64,000 bases of DNA from Pseudopyrenochaeta lycopersici (GCA_003313425.1 NHZP01000011.1:1240001-1304000), one strand, 5' to 3'; counted from the stretch's first letter, positions 11,975-24,706 are shown. Notes: a model not told the origin generated them from the sequence alone. Numbers and translations are program-made.

Positions 11975-14900
11975 ATGAACCAGGAGCCTCGTGAGTTAAC
12001 AAATGAGGATAAGGAGATGCATAGGTGGAGAAAAGCCAAGGAAGAGAAGGACGTTGTGAAGCGCGAAAGACTATATGCTTTCTTCTCAGGATGTAAGCCA
12101 TCGGCGGAGGAGAGTAAGATGAGATGAAGTTAAATGAGAAGCAGTGAGGGCGTGAAGGCATCCAGGACCCTCAAAAACTGGGTGCATAAAGCTTGGTCCT
12201 ATTGGCGCAAGTAAAACACTAGACATGGCTTTCTGTACATAGTCCATTTGGTAACCGCGTGCAAACGCGTGCGCCTTAGGTTCATGGGTGTTAAGCAGTT
12301 ATACTGGACGTTTTATACACATTTGCTCGTATTGCATTGGTCATCTCTTATTGTGCGAACATCAATGACGAAATCAAGCAGCGTGATACGATCACACATT
12401 GCCGTCGATTTTCGAGACTTCATCACTATCCTTCCTACCCATTTTGATTGATGGTGACGAGGCTTGTCCCTCGGGAGCTAGATATCCTTCTCCAACCCTA
12501 GCTACCTGTCTCAGCGTCACAGGCTCAGCAATGATGTCAATCTAAATTTACCGGCAAATCTATTAACCAGTGTTCATGTTGGGAAATTTCTGGTCTTGTC
12601 GCAGCAAGCTCGATGTGATCGTGAGGGCCTATATGTACACTTACATGATGCACTTCAGCATCTCAGCGAGCTCGTGACGGACTCTGTACGAAAGAACTAC
12701 TTATCGGGATGCGCGTCTGACCCATCGCAAGTCCGACGCCCATGTGCGTAACAGACTCACCGGCGCGATGGGTAAGCTAGCGCAGGGACAAGCGCTGTCA
12801 GCAGATGTAGCCTGGCGCTCGGGAACGATGAGTAAGTTTGTAAGAGATCTCGTCATGCTAATTTGACTGCTCAGCATCACGTACATCACGAATGTAGGTT
12901 TCGTGAAGAATTCAAGCGTGGACTTCGATCGTTGAAGTTGGTTGGGGCTGGGGCGGCTTGGGGGGCGGACTTCGGGGATGTACGCAGGGGAACGAGACGT
13001 ATGCGCCCGACTATTTGGCAACGCAGCCCAGAGTAAAAGAAAGATTTGTTGAGAGAGTTTGTGTGCATGCTTTTTTCTAGGCACTTGTATGTAGTGTGTT
13101 GGCACTGCTAGATTCGACCACCAAGCTCTGAATAGGTATCAACGCAGAAAGTACCGAGCAATGCGACCATGCCGGAATCCGGACGAGTAGAGCCTGTGGC
13201 GTCATGTTAGCAGTAGGGGCTCGGGACATGAGTGTGCTTGTATGATTCGTATCTTCGTTGCGGAAAAGGCGAAGCTTGTCATCGGATCCGGTTTTTGGTT
13301 GTCACAGAGGCCACATTTCAGACACGAGGACAAGTAGCAATAATCGGATGAGAAGACCGAGACGGCCCTTTTTGAGAGACAAATCCTCGCTGCGGTACTG
13401 AGGCGTCGGTTGTTGTCAATGTCAAGCAGTGCCATTTGTCTCATCACAAGAGTATTCTTCCCTGCACGTAGCTCAGGTGAGTAATACGGAGAAAGTGTCC
13501 CCGCTCCATCAACCATGGACGTGCCAGATACACAAGATGGCACTGCATCAGTAGCCAAGAGGCACGGGTTTGAGGGTCGTCCGGGTATTCACACGGGTCC
13601 GTTTATGTGACGAAAATGCGGCGACCTATACGGCTCAGTTAATCAATTATCGGGTTACAAAAAGGAGTCCTGGCTTGAGGGGCGGATACAGTTCCCGAAA
13701 CGGTGGAAACGCTGTACTTCATCATCCCAGCGGCTAACATATTTAGAATGGATGGTCGCTTTTCGTGAGGAAAGACCAGCGAGTACTTGATCGTGAGTCG
13801 TTGGGGTTTAAAGCGATTGTGGATGCGAATACGAGGTCACTCATGTAGAAGCGTACAATAGAATACTCAGCAAGCGTGTTACAGAAACCGAGCTGAGTCC
13901 GCGCACATATGTGTACGCAGGATGCGATACCAAGCGAACAAAAGAGAAGAGACCGATTGCGGGGTTGAGGATGAGGAGCACTCCGGCTCTGCGAGTCCAT
14001 CAGCCCAATCAGATTATCGTCATGGTTGTCACAAAGGTTGTGCACGCCAACGAGATCGTCGACATCATCGCACGGGTAAAGCCCTCTCCGGTGCGGGTTC
14101 GACCATGGCCGGATAGTCTTGGTGGTTGCGCCTTTATGACGATCTTTCTGATCCCATAGAAATCAGCATCCCATAGGAATCAGACAGTCAGCCTTGTATG
14201 ATCTTTCGAACACATGTTAGAGCCTGGAATCTGAAACGAGAGAGGCAAAGATGCACCAGGGTATACGAGGCCACCCCGGCAAAGAAACATAGACAGGCGA
14301 TGTGGGAATGTTTCGTGCAATAGGAGCGGAGAGGTGGACTCGGCAATGCCATGGCTGTGGGCTCGATTTAGCGTGGCTGAGCGGACTCGAAATAGCGTGG
14401 CCTAGCGGCGATCGCTCCTTCCAGCATGGCGGGGTCCGATAGAAGGCCCTCCTTCGCTGCATGCATCGTCTCTGCCTCATGCCCAGCACTGCGCCTCCCA
14501 CAGCAGAGGCCGGCGTAGTGTGCGGGTCCTGTAGATACCGAGTCTGCTCAAGCAATGTGCGAGCAGATGCGCGCGCAATTTGAATGTAGGCATCGCATTT
14601 CTTTTGTCTTGATCGTTTCCAGTCGCTCACCCATGCGCTCTGCCTGTGCGACTATTACGGAGTCTGTCTCCAATCTTATCTCAGCCGTTCGCCGAGACCC
14701 ATCTGGCTCCGAAGCGCCACAGCAGGTTCCATTCGCTGGCCCGGTCAGCTGTAGGCATACCTTACTAGAGCTATTGCTATTTTGGATCCGGACTGTATAC
14801 AGTCCACTGCCCTGCCACCATGGTCATACTCACTGTCCAGACACCCGGCTCCGATGAGCATCTCAGACTCACCAAAGTGCTTCCCTTCACTTACTTTATA

Positions 14901-15035
14901 CAAGCACATCCCATCAACCATTACTCCTGTTTGGCCGCTTCACAAAGTCAAGAGACGGACACTGCACCATCAGGGCTTCGAACATCGCCGGAAAGTGGTA
15001 AATGTGTTGCCTGGCCTGGCGTAACAAAAAACAGC
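11975..15035. other. 3-kb gene-poor interval
   Basis: No supported gene. The minus strand has coding-like patches at 12.4-13.1 kb (for example around EPVTLRQVARVGEGYLAP and VRHELAEML) next to a GTAAGT donor. I could not join them in a consistent frame, so they may be chance or relics. The last few hundred bases may hold the leader of the UBA-protein gene. Confidence 0.4.
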
Positions 15036-18000
15036 ATGTCGTCGCTCTGGAAGAAGAGCTCCAAGAAGCCTGCCACTATATTACATGCCGTTCCAGAAAC
15101 TACACCGTGCGACACGGCTCTCCACTCCGATGAGCGAGACATTACAACGCAGGCTTACGCGGGCTCCAATAACAGCGTACAACTGGTACCAAGCAGCCAC
15201 TCCACATCCTCACTACCAGAGACTTCAGGATCTAAAGGCAAGACACATAGCGGCGAATCTTCCACATCGTCAGCTACCCAGTATTACGTTTCGGAATTAA
15301 GATCTGTCTTGAGCAACACTTCTCTTAAGGGAGCGATCGGCACTTACAAACACGGAAGAATACAGTGGCGACACAAAGACCGCAGGGTCTCTGCAAGTGA
15401 CAGCAAACATGACCAGGACGTGGACCGAAGATCGAGACCAAAGATACAAGTAGTAATTCCTACGGGAACGCTGGATCGACCTCTTCCAACTAGTCCATTC
15501 TTTGGTCATCCCACAAAGGTTCAAGCTATCACTGCTGAAGCCGAGCATGCCCACGACGTCTCGCCTCCTTCGGCAAGCAACAGGATCATTATGCGCGATT
15601 CGATCGTTTCGCCCCTCAGCCAATTGCAGCCACAACCAGCTCCATTTGGACGTTTCCAACGCTCTGTTAGTCACAGCGCCTCAAACCCGAAAGCTTTCAC
15701 GGCAAACCACTGTAAAACCATCTCAGAGTCGAGTCACTCATCACATGACTCACAGGAAAGCGATGCATCTTCAATGTATAGTAACCGTTCATCGGAAACA
15801 AGCGTTGAAGCAGAGCCTGCACAAATACAGAATAAGGCAATAAAACATCCAACAAGTGTCTTCAGCATTCACAATCCGACATCTGCTGGTGTTTCCGAGG
15901 CTGCAGGTGACTATACACCATATCGTATCCCTCCATCCTCAGTGCCACCACGTCGGTATGCCCATCATACATCCACCACACAAGATTCCAAATTCCAAAC
16001 AACTTGTGAGCTTGGGCCCGCGCGATGGTCTGTGAATGGCCTGACGCGGAAGCCTACTTTGACTCGCAAGTCTTCCAAGCGAACCAATCGTCGAAGGAGT
16101 CTCGCCTCCAACTCGAATATGGGCGTCATAAACGAAGCAATCAGTCGTTCTGCGTCAAGACAACCGTCAAGTTCTTTGAGAGGCCCTAGTCCTACACTTA
16201 GCGAGGCAGAAAACGATCTCCAAGAGCAGCTCACTTCTTTCGTTGAGGACAAGACATTGGACGCTCCAACTGATGAAGCTGAGCAGGCGTGGACTGCTAT
16301 TACGGAAGATAGTCCGTTCAAGTGGGATGATGTGGTGGCCTGTAAAGACTCGGCCACCGCTGGACCAATCAGTACGTCGCCCCCAGCTGTGCCCAGGAAA
16401 TCCAGCAAGCGACAATCAGCAGCCAAGTCCAACACCTTCCGACTCTCGCATGTTCCACGCAACCATATCGCATCTCAAATGACCCGAGGCCGCTCTCGGA
16501 GGAGCCAAGGACTCACACTTACTATTCCCGAATACAAGAGGATGACTGAAGAGTTCGTAATTCCGCCTGTTGAGATCTCACCTCCCGCAGTCAAACGCAC
16601 TATTACACCCACTTCTGCAGAGACTGTCATTCTCAATATTCTGCGTAGCTTGGATCATCTCGAAGACCTTTTTGCAACCGCTGTGGTCAACCGTGGTTTC
16701 TACCGTGTGTTTAAACGCAATGAGCTCGACCTTATCAAGTCCACCCTGCGGAAGATGTCACCACCTGCATGGGAGTTTAGAGAACTCGCCTTTCCTGGAC
16801 ATGATTTGCTTCACGCCGAAGATCTTGAGATGACGCGACCCGAAGAGGAATATACACCGTCTACTTATTTACAGCTTCAGAAAAGGGACATAAATACCAT
16901 CCGCGCTGTCAAGTCACAAATAAAAGAGACATGCCAGTCCTTCGTGCGACCTGAGATTTCCATGGCACTGATCAGCGAAAATCCTATCGAGTCCGCCCGG
17001 GTTGACCATGCTCTTTGGCGTATCTGGACGTTTTGCAAAATCTTTGGTTCAGGCAAAGGTCGTGAAGAGGACATTGTTGCTCAAATGGATTGGCTCAAAG
17101 GTGGTCTTCTTGTCCACCAGCAGACTTGTACGTTCAGCATCATGACTACCGATTACATGAACGACACGTTGGTTGGCGCACCGGAATGTTTCGCCAAGGG
17201 CAACGAAGGCGGGTTGACTGCCGAACAGCTCTTTGATATGATGGAACTTTGGAACTGTTTGGGTGTGCTTCTTCAAGGCTTTGAGGGCCGCACTGCCCAA
17301 GCGCGCAAGGCTGGCATCTATGACAACACTGACATTCGAGGCGGTGATATTGATGGAGAAGAGATGATGCTTGGTACGTCTCTCACATAGGGACTTTTGA
17401 TATATGCTAACAAGATCAGATGAATGGTGCTACTACCTTCTCACCTTCGGTCTCTCTACTGTCCTTGATCTTGGCGGTCCTTGTCGCCAGCCTGATTGCT
17501 TTCCCTTCAAGCTTGCTTCGGAGAAAGGCTACGCCAACTGGAAACCTCCTGTCTTTGGCGGTACTCGCCGTAACTTCCTCAAAGAAGCAGCTTCAAGAGT
17601 GTACGAGGACAAGATCGCGCACACATACGCCGCAACCTCAACACGCGACGTTCAGCGTCAGCAGTCCAAAATACGGATCCAGAAACACATCAGCGAGCTT
17701 CGCCAGCGCAAGAACAGCGGTGAGCGTATGCCCATGATCAGCATGTCCCAAGAACGACCCATGTCAGAGTGGGATACCGTCATCGGAAATCTGACAAGAC
17801 CTCGTCCTGCCCCATCGTCGAGGACTGATATCGTCTCATACATCCCAACACTTCGCTCGGCGCTTGCCCAGGAACTTAGTGCTTCTATCGCCGAACTTCC
17901 CGCTGGCAGGACATCTCCACCACCAAGCACCCGACCTTCTTCGCCCAGACGAGTGATCGCGCAGCCCCTCCTTCCAACACCGCCGCCCTCAACAGTGCCC

Positions 18001-18408
18001 AGCAACCCCGACCGAAATAGCATCGCCATGAGCATGCCATCCATTGAAGAACACCCCGCGTACCGTAAAGCGGAAATCATCCCCGAAGTCCCGTCACTTG
18101 CTGGCCATCCCGCTTTCCGCAATGGTGCCATGGTCTGTCCACCGCTGCCAGCGCATCATCATTCACGCCAGGGCAGCGATTCGAGTATGAATTCGCAGGG
18201 CGCATCTCCAGCTTTCCAGCAACACCAGAGGCAAAGGAACATTTACGGGAGCGAGAGCCACGAGAATACAGCAGATAAGGCTATCTACCGCATCGTCGAG
18301 ATGGGCTTCACCGCGGATCAAGCTCGCGAGGCTTTGAGGATGACCGATCTTGGTAACGGCCTAAGGGTCGACCGCGCGGTGGAATTGCTGTTGAGTCGGC
18401 ACATGTAA
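15036..18408 (+). CDS. Large Ser/Pro-rich protein with C-terminal UBA domain
   Basis: Two exons (15036-17373 and 17420-18408; 46-bp intron with a GCTAAC branch) give about 1108 aa. The first half is low-complexity and rich in Ser, Thr and Pro, probably disordered. A conserved-looking helical block follows (roughly residues 500-850, with ETVILNILRSLDHLEDLFATA and NELDLIKSTLRKM, then WCYYLLTFGLSTVLDLGG after the splice). The last 45 residues form a UBA ubiquitin-binding fold (AIYRIVEMGFTADQAREALR, then VDRAVELLLSRHM). This suggests a ubiquitin-linked adaptor, but I cannot assign a precise function. An in-frame ATG at 14820 would add 72 residues; MSSLWKKSSKKP at 15036 looks the better start. Confidence 0.85.
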
Positions 18409-19106
18409 GGACCATCAAACGCATCCTATTTCATTTCTTTCGGCATACTAATGGCGTTTCCAATCCCAAAGACTGGCCGCCTTCTCGTACATTCTGGCTT
18501 ACTTTTTCGTCGTCGAAATTTCAGAGCAGCGCAAGATACCCAACCATCGTTAGTTTTCTCTTTGTTTATCTGTAGTTATACCCAAGGGAATGATCAAGTC
18601 CATATCTTACTCGTATATCTTCTCAGTGTAAAAGTGCCATTTTGTATGCATGATGGGTTTTTCCATACCCGCGCTGGAATGGAAAATGTAGGAGAACTCT
18701 CTGAAATTCCACCGTATTGACATGCCATCAATAGCCAGTTGTTTGGATGCGAAGTTACGACGTTTTGGTTTTTTAATTTATCCCTTCCACCATGTGCCCA
18801 AGCTGCTCACGACATCATGCAGTCGCCAGTATCGGGAATATAGAAACTGGCAGATTCGGCCGTTTATCGACACAAGCTCCGGACCCGACATTGGAACGAT
18901 GAGGGATTTTCCCACAAATGCGGTATGGATCCTATCCGATGATTTCGAACTCTGATGTGTGACCGTATTGTTGACGAAGCCTCGATTTCTGGGTAGAAGA
19001 GGCCACACGTAACAGGCTACCTGAGCTCAACAGGTAATGGTACATTGTGGTCAATGAAGAACAACGATTGATGAGAATGGACTGGTTCGTGATCGCGTCA
19101 GGTTGA
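18409..19106. other. Intergenic between convergent genes
   Basis: Should hold the 3' ends of the UBA-protein gene and the DUF1115 gene. No gene is supported. Confidence 0.4.
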
Positions 19107-19502
19107 TCAGTCATCTCCAACATAGCCCATACCCCTCCTCCACCATTCTCGCACACCAAGATTTCCCATCTTTTCACCAAAGTCTTTCACACTCTCCACC
19201 TCTTCTAGTTTGCCATACGCAACTTGCGCCTCTTTCACGCCTTCAACTTGCTTCTCGGCAGGCTTCTTGACTAATTGGAAGTCTTTGTATCGTAGTCTTT
19301 GAATAGTAGAAACCCAGTCTCTTACTCCACTTTCGGAACCTTGACAGTACATTATGCCTGGGCACCCGCCATAGCGAAGCAATGCATAGATATTATAATT
19401 GGAAGCTGCGGCACGAAGTTTGGCAACCTTTTTGCGGGAGGTTATGTGGTGGGTGCGGATTAGGGCATTGTAGAGTGGAAGAGACATCCCATTAGAGCCC
19501 AA
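19107..19502 (-). CDS. Small DUF1115 (RWD-associated C-terminal domain) protein
   Basis: A single-exon ORF of 131 aa. The central part (LYNALIRTHHITSRKKVAKL, then YGGCPGIMYCQGSESGVRDW) matches the pattern of DUF1115, the domain that follows RWD domains in RWDD2-like proteins and occurs at the Prp3 C-terminus. No RWD domain precedes it here, so the protein is a short stand-alone version, or an upstream exon was missed. The C-terminal 50 residues are charged. Function is unknown; RNA-processing links exist for relatives. It is divergent from MRS2, 227 bp away. Confidence 0.7.
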   Translation of the reverse strand: MGSNGMSLPLYNALIRTHHITSRKKVAKLRAAASNYNIYALLRYGGCPGIMYCQGSESGVRDWVSTIQRLRYKDFQLVKKPAEKQVEGVKEAQVAYGKLEEVESVKDFGEKMGNLGVREWWRRGMGYVGDD

Positions 19503-19729
19503 AATTTGATATGGCCAGACTTTGTATATGTGCTGAAGGGAATGTGTACATCAAAGCACATAGATGTCTTGGGGTAGAAACGCCAAAACACGTGACGTCA
19601 CTAGCGCATTTTGATTTTCCAAGATCGCGAACTTGCATGACGTGCAGGCGGGTTTGAGGCTCAAGAAACGAAACAGCACAACGACCGTATGGATCGGCTC
19701 TGTATACGCAAACTTCCTAACGTAGAGTT

Positions 19730-21557
19730 ATGAGGCCGACCTTGCTTCATGGGACAGCCCCGTCACCTTTGGTCTTGAGCTTTCTGAGAGCCCAAGTCAG
19801 CAATGCGTTTGAGGCCCCAATTGCGCAATGCGCTGCGCTGAGAAGGCAACGATATGGGACGAGCACAAGAATAGCGCGGGCTGAGGATATCAAATCAAAA
19901 AGAGGAGCTTCATACATCTCGAACAGAAGAGAGGGACTCGAATGCAGGAGTTCCCCGCCTCGAAAATGCCTCCTTGAATCGAGATTGTCCCGGCCAGCTT
20001 CGGATTATTCGCTCTTGAATCAACATAGCTCCCAAAGCTCACTACGATCCCCGGCCCCCTCTCACCGATCGTTCTCAACGACGCCTTCCAACAATGCCTG
20101 GAACATCTTCAAATCGGCGCACAGGAGACGCCTTGAACAATTGCAGGCACCCCCTCCACCACCAGATGACAACGCGCCGGGATCAATGGGCTTCGGGAGT
20201 AGCCTGGGACGGATAATGCGACCAGCGAACGAGCTTAAAATGCGATGTACTGAGTTAGATGAGCATGGCAATGTTACACTTGTTAGTGGCGAATTCAAGA
20301 AGAGCGAACTGATCGCAAAGGTATGTTTTCAAACCCCACTGTCAGAAAGTCACAGCTAACAGATTGACAGTACGGTCTTCTCCCCCGCGACCTCCGGAAA
20401 ATCGACTCCTCACTCCTCCCACATATTCTCGTTCGACCCTCCGCCATCCTCATAAACCTGCTGAACCTGCGTGTTCTGCTGAAGCACAATCGTGTCCTCG
20501 TTTTTGATGCCTACGGTACTACAGACTCGAAATCGCAGTCCGTGTTTATGTACGACCTTGACCTTAAGCTGCGCCAGAAAGAGTCGCCTGCGACTGGCAC
20601 GCTTGCGTACGAGTTTCGCGCCTTGGAAGCTGTCTTGATAAGTGTGACCCTGAGCTTGGAGAAAGAGTTTGAAGGCGTTAGTGAACCGGTGGTTAGAGTA
20701 TTGAGGGAGTTGGAAGAGGATATCGACAGAGACAAGCTGCGGTATCTGCTCATCTACAGCAAAAAGTTGGGTAGTTTTGAGCAAAAAGCAAGACTTGTTC
20801 GCAATGCGCTGGAAGAGCTACTGGAAGCTGACGACGATCTGTCCGCCATGTATTTGACGGAGAAGGCTGAGGGGAAGACGCGCGAAGAAGATGATCACAC
20901 CGAAGTCGAAATGTTGCTTGAATCTTACCACAAAGTTGCCGATGAAATCGTACAGGCGGCGGAGAATCTAGTGAGCAGTATCAGGAACACAGAGGAAATG
21001 TACGAGCCAGATCCCTTTCCCCCATCGTCCTTGTGCGAACAGTATTGACATTTCTTGACAGTATCCGCGCCATCCTTGACGCAAACCGTAACTCCCTCAT
21101 GTTACTCGATCTCAAGTTCTCCATCTCCACCCTCTCCATCACAGCTGGCACATTTGTCGCTGCCCTGTATGGCATGAACTTGAAAAATTTTATCGAAGAA
21201 TCCGACTTTGGCTTCTACGGCATTAGTGCTTGGTGTACCGTATTTGGCTGCCTGGTTGCCGTCTACGGGCTCACAAAGCTGCGAAAAGTGCAGCGCGTCA
21301 GCATGTATGGCCATGGGCCAAACAGTTTGGTGACCAGAGAGCCCAGAGGAGGTGGTTGGGGACTGGGTGCCTGGGGTGGACGCAGTGTCGGCGGCGCTGG
21401 CATGCACAGAGGGGATTGTGCGCCTGATGCATCGCCTAATTTGGGTGGTATGCACAAGAGAGGCGAGACGCTGGCGGATGTCATGCAGAGGGAACGAGCG
21501 CTAGCGCGGAAGTTAGCAAAGGCAGAAGCGCGAGCTGATGATGCGGCGAAGAGCTAA
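19730..21557 (+). CDS. MRS2: Mitochondrial inner-membrane magnesium transporter (Mrs2/Lpe10 family)
   Basis: A CorA-type channel importing Mg2+ into the matrix, needed for group II intron splicing in yeast mitochondria. Exons 19730-20320, 20371-20999 and 21062-21557 give 571 aa. The N-terminus is rich in Arg and Ser (targeting). The soluble domain has [26 protein letters not shown] and LPFEFRALE-like [11 protein letters not shown]. The long helix has [16 protein letters not shown] and [20 protein letters not shown], which spans the second splice. The family signature Gly-Met-Asn is at about residues 444-446, between two membrane helices ([17 protein letters not shown] and [19 protein letters not shown]). 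The Gly-rich C-terminal tail faces the matrix. Confidence 0.95.
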
Positions 21558-21897
21558 GACTTCACAGATTTGAGTTCTATCTCAAGCCCGCTCTGCAGAT
21601 GGGCTGCTTGGGGCTGCTCTCATCTCTACTCCGATGTACCCTCCTCAATTCCTTTCGTTGGTTAAGAACATTAGACTTGGTTGGCAAGACCGCACTGTAC
21701 ATTGATCCGCATAGCGAAGGCGTTTGGGTGCAGTCATGCAAGAGGATCTCCACTTTCACAGTGGTAGCTGTATCGGGGGTTTATGTCGTAGTATCATTGT
21801 AGAGTAATGTACATATCATGCCTCACTTGAAAATCATGTCGTCTTCACAAGCCATTCTAGAAAACTCGTGGAACCGAATCCCCTTTCTCTGATCTCC
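21558..21897. other. Short intergenic region between convergent genes
   Basis: A gap of 340 bp between MRS2 and the small hydrophilic gene. No coding sequence or structured element was recognised. Confidence 0.4.
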
Positions 21898-22429
21898 TCA
21901 CGCACCAATAGTCCTGTCCATATCCCTTTTCCCGCCATACCCCTGCTCTCTCCTCTCCTTTGCGTAACTTTCACCCTGCTCGTCTAGCGCCTCGATGCTG
22001 CCGAAGCCACCTATTCATAGTCAGTACATATATCTAAAGTCCCATCGTTCTCAGACAGTCTTTCTGCATCCTTGTTGCGAAGCCGATGGGAACGTACCTT
22101 CGGCATTCGCCTCACCCGTTGAACTTGTAGTTTTGCCTCCCGCACCGCCTTCTTGGATACTCTGTCCGTAGCGTATTTTGTCCGCTGTGGTGATACCTTG
22201 AGTGTTTGGTTTATCGGTGGTGGATTTGTGTTGGGACGTAGCGGTGCCTGAGGATGGGTCTGCCAGGTAGCGAATATCAGAATGCACTTCTTTGAGAAAA
22301 TGGTCGATGATATTGGTGCTTACCGCCTAATTGGCCAGTCTGCTTTGCGTGCGGCTCGACGAATGTGTGGACGCCTTCGTACTGCGTTTGTTCGCCGCCC
22401 TTTTCTGTGTCCATGAGGTTGTTCGACAT
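21898..22429 (-). CDS. Small hydrophilic protein of unknown function, three exons
   Basis: Exons 22429-22324, 22289-22098 and 22010-21898 join in phase to 136 aa. The start MSNNLMDTEKGGEQTQYEG is followed by HTFVEPHAKQTGQLG, EVHSDIRYLADPSSG, a middle rich in Thr, Gly and Lys, and the charged C-terminus ALDEQGESYAKERREQG. There is no signal peptide or membrane segment. The composition resembles hydrophilic stress-associated proteins, but no family was recognised. Intron 2 is ordinary (87 bp, GTACGT...GAATAG). Intron 1 is only 34 nt (GTAAGC...CAAAG), unusually short, so that junction is less certain. Confidence 0.6.
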
Positions 22430-22704
22430 GTTGGGTAATGTGAGATTGCAGTGACGTTTATGGTAACAAAAGAAGAGAGCTTGAGAATTTCCAATACTGG
22501 GAGGTAAAGAAGCTTCAATTGCTGGAGATGTGGGAGCTATGACCGCTGCTCGAGTCGTGAAGGAGCTCCATACATATGACGTAACGATTTAAATGCCAAA
22601 TGCATGCACACTCAACAACACCAAAACGCCTCCCTTGCCAGAGATCTGTTGAGATGCACGGCATCTTTAGTCAAATCCAGTTTCTTGCTAATCGTAATTG
22701 CTCT

Positions 22705-23945
22705 TTACGCCGAGTCAAAGTCAATACCCATAGAGTAACTGTACACAATTTAGTCTCAATCTCTTGTTGCCCAATGAGCCGTACGATACATACCTCTCGT
22801 ATATCCGCATATACTTTGCAACAAATGCTTCAAGATGGAAGATCTGTTTGCTACCTATCTTGCACCGATGTTCGTAGAAAGCTGCCCATTTGATGACCTC
22901 TGGCTTCAAGGCGTCATCCGTCTTCGGTATGAGCTTCCATGTGAGTGTTTTGATAATAGTGGTCGAGTCAATACAGTGGGATAGAAGGTCGTAAAGTGAT
23001 GCTCGGACTTGGAGGAGTCGTTGTGGGCTACGTTCTTCAACGATCTGGCGCGCGATTTGTTCGATGAGTGCTTCCCAGTCGGGAGGGGGAATATGTGTTT
23101 GATCTGTGATTTTCTCGCTGTTGTGGCTTATTAGTAAACGGTGCAGATATGGGTCAGGAGTCAGCGTGAGCGTACTTCTGCGCGTGTACTGCCTCGAACA
23201 TCAATAATGCCTTCCTCAGGTTTCTTCCGCTGTCCTTTGCAATTCGCTGATTGAGTGACTCCACCTCCTTCCAACCCTCCTTCTTTCCCACCTTGCTCAA
23301 AACCCCGCAGATTTCATTCTCTGTCGGCGCAGCAACTCTGACCAAAAGAGTCCGACTCCGAATCGGCGCAATGATGTTACTTGTCGAGTTTGCTAACAAA
23401 ATCAATCTCAGATTTGGACTGTACTTTTCCATTGTTCTTCTCAGCGCGGCCTGCGCATCTCGAGTTAAGTGATCCGCTTCGTTGATGACTACAACCTTGA
23501 AGCGCTGCTTTGCGCCCAAGTCGACTTGTTGCGTTTGCGCGACCTCCTTCAACAGGTCTTGGACGACCACTCTGTCATAGTTTCCCACATCGGACGGTGT
23601 GATCTCGAGATGATAGACCGAGGAGACGATATTGAATTCGAGTTTGCGGTTCGTGGTGGTTTGGAAGACGCGTGCGTCGATCTTGATCTTTTCAACGCCG
23701 GGACCGTAGAGTTCTTTGAGAGTTGCGACGATGCGTGTCTTCTTTCCAGCGCCTGAGGGGCCATAGACGAGGAGATGAGGAAAGTCACCGCTTTGTGCCT
23801 AGAGAAGAATCGGGTCAGAGGGGCTCTCATTTACTTTGAAGAATTGCTGGGCACTAACAAGAGCTCGCAAACGATCAGAGAGCTCGGGATGATAGCTGAG
23901 AGCTTCTAGATTACGTGGGCGGTGTTTGTCTACGAGTAATGCCAT
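22705..23945 (-). CDS. RFC5: Replication factor C subunit 5 (clamp loader)
   Basis: A small RFC subunit (yeast Rfc5, human RFC3) that helps load PCNA onto primed DNA. It is also part of the Rad24, Ctf18 and Elg1 clamp loaders. Exons on the minus strand are 23945-23859, 23798-23176, 23117-22794 and 22738-22705, giving 355 aa (yeast 354). It starts MALLVDKHRPRNLEALSYH. The P-loop GPSGAGKKT is at residues 42-50. KIDARVFQTTTNRKLEFNIV and SSVYHLEITPSDVGNYDRV match the family closely. The Walker-B position is NEAD, as in Rfc5 orthologues, and AALRRTMEKYS follows. The C-terminal collar includes IFHLEAFVAKYM. The last exon is only 34 nt and encodes YSMGIDFDSA. Confidence 0.96.
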
Positions 23946-24371
23946 CGTGTAAGGATTAGTGTGGGGAAATGTAAAGTTGAGGATCTTCTACAGCTTCAGA
24001 CGCGTTGACGCGTAAAGTGAATATCTTGGCAATCACGTCGGCGGATGACCGCCACCTGCCAGACCAAGATTACATTTATCACTTATTCGAGCACGGTATT
24101 CATGCTTTGCGTATTTACTTCAGTAAAAGATGTTTGTATAAAGTGCACAATTTGCAGAGCGCAACCAAAACCTCTTAACATTGCGGTTTCCAAACTCCTG
24201 CGGTTCCGGGGACGTGCACTGTTCTTTGAATTGGGTCAGGTTGAATCTGTTCCCAAGTCGTCGAACACAGTATCGACTTTCAGCTTCCTGCCAGCACAGA
24301 AAAACGCACCCGAGCTCACAAGCTAGCATTCTACCATGAGCAGTCCATGGCTAGTTTATCGAGCAGTTTTA
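23946..24371. other. Intergenic, RFC5 promoter side
   Basis: Upstream of RFC5. No gene supported. Confidence 0.35.
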
Positions 24372-24706
24372 CTACGCTCGGCTTGTGTTTGCGACCTCGA
24401 CGCTGGTGTCATCACATGTAGCATCTATGTAAAACAACTGCTTCCTTCGTACAAGCTCTTTATGCTCAGGGTTCAAGAAGATTATCAGTAGTGCTAGCAC
24501 GGGATCCTGCTCCGTGTCCTTGGAGCCATGTCTGTTGCTCCGTGACCTTCCATACAATCGAATAATGTAGAAGGGTCAGCGGACACTCGTCATACAGCGG
24601 ATTCTGACCCCATTTGTTCATGAGCCGCAGTTTAAGCTCCGGCGGACACGCCATCGTCCCTCACAAAGTGCAAAATATCCTGGTTCTGCTCAGCCCTCCT
24701 ACCCAT
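24372..24706 (-). pseudogene. Probable gene relic in three frames, family unknown
   Basis: Protein-like segments follow one another on the minus strand in shifting frames: MGRRAEQNQDILHFVRDD, then MACPPELKLRLMNKWGQNPL and YDECPLTLLHYSIV, then SKDTEQDPVLALLIIFLN and PEHKELVRRKQLFYIDAT to a stop at 24372-24374. No introns of sensible size reconcile the frames, so indels in a former short gene are the simplest reading. The segments may instead be chance ORFs. I recognise no family. Confidence 0.3.

Noticed and set aside
12380..13105. Possible spliced gene on the minus strand (EPVTLRQVARVGEGYLAP, VRHELAEML and others)
   Set aside because: Individual pieces look coding and one GTAAGT donor is good, but no combination of acceptors keeps the frame; several frames are open by chance here.
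14090..14115. GGTTCGACC resembling a tRNA B-box
   Set aside because: The B-box match is incomplete and no A-box, acceptor stem or anticodon arm can be folded around it.
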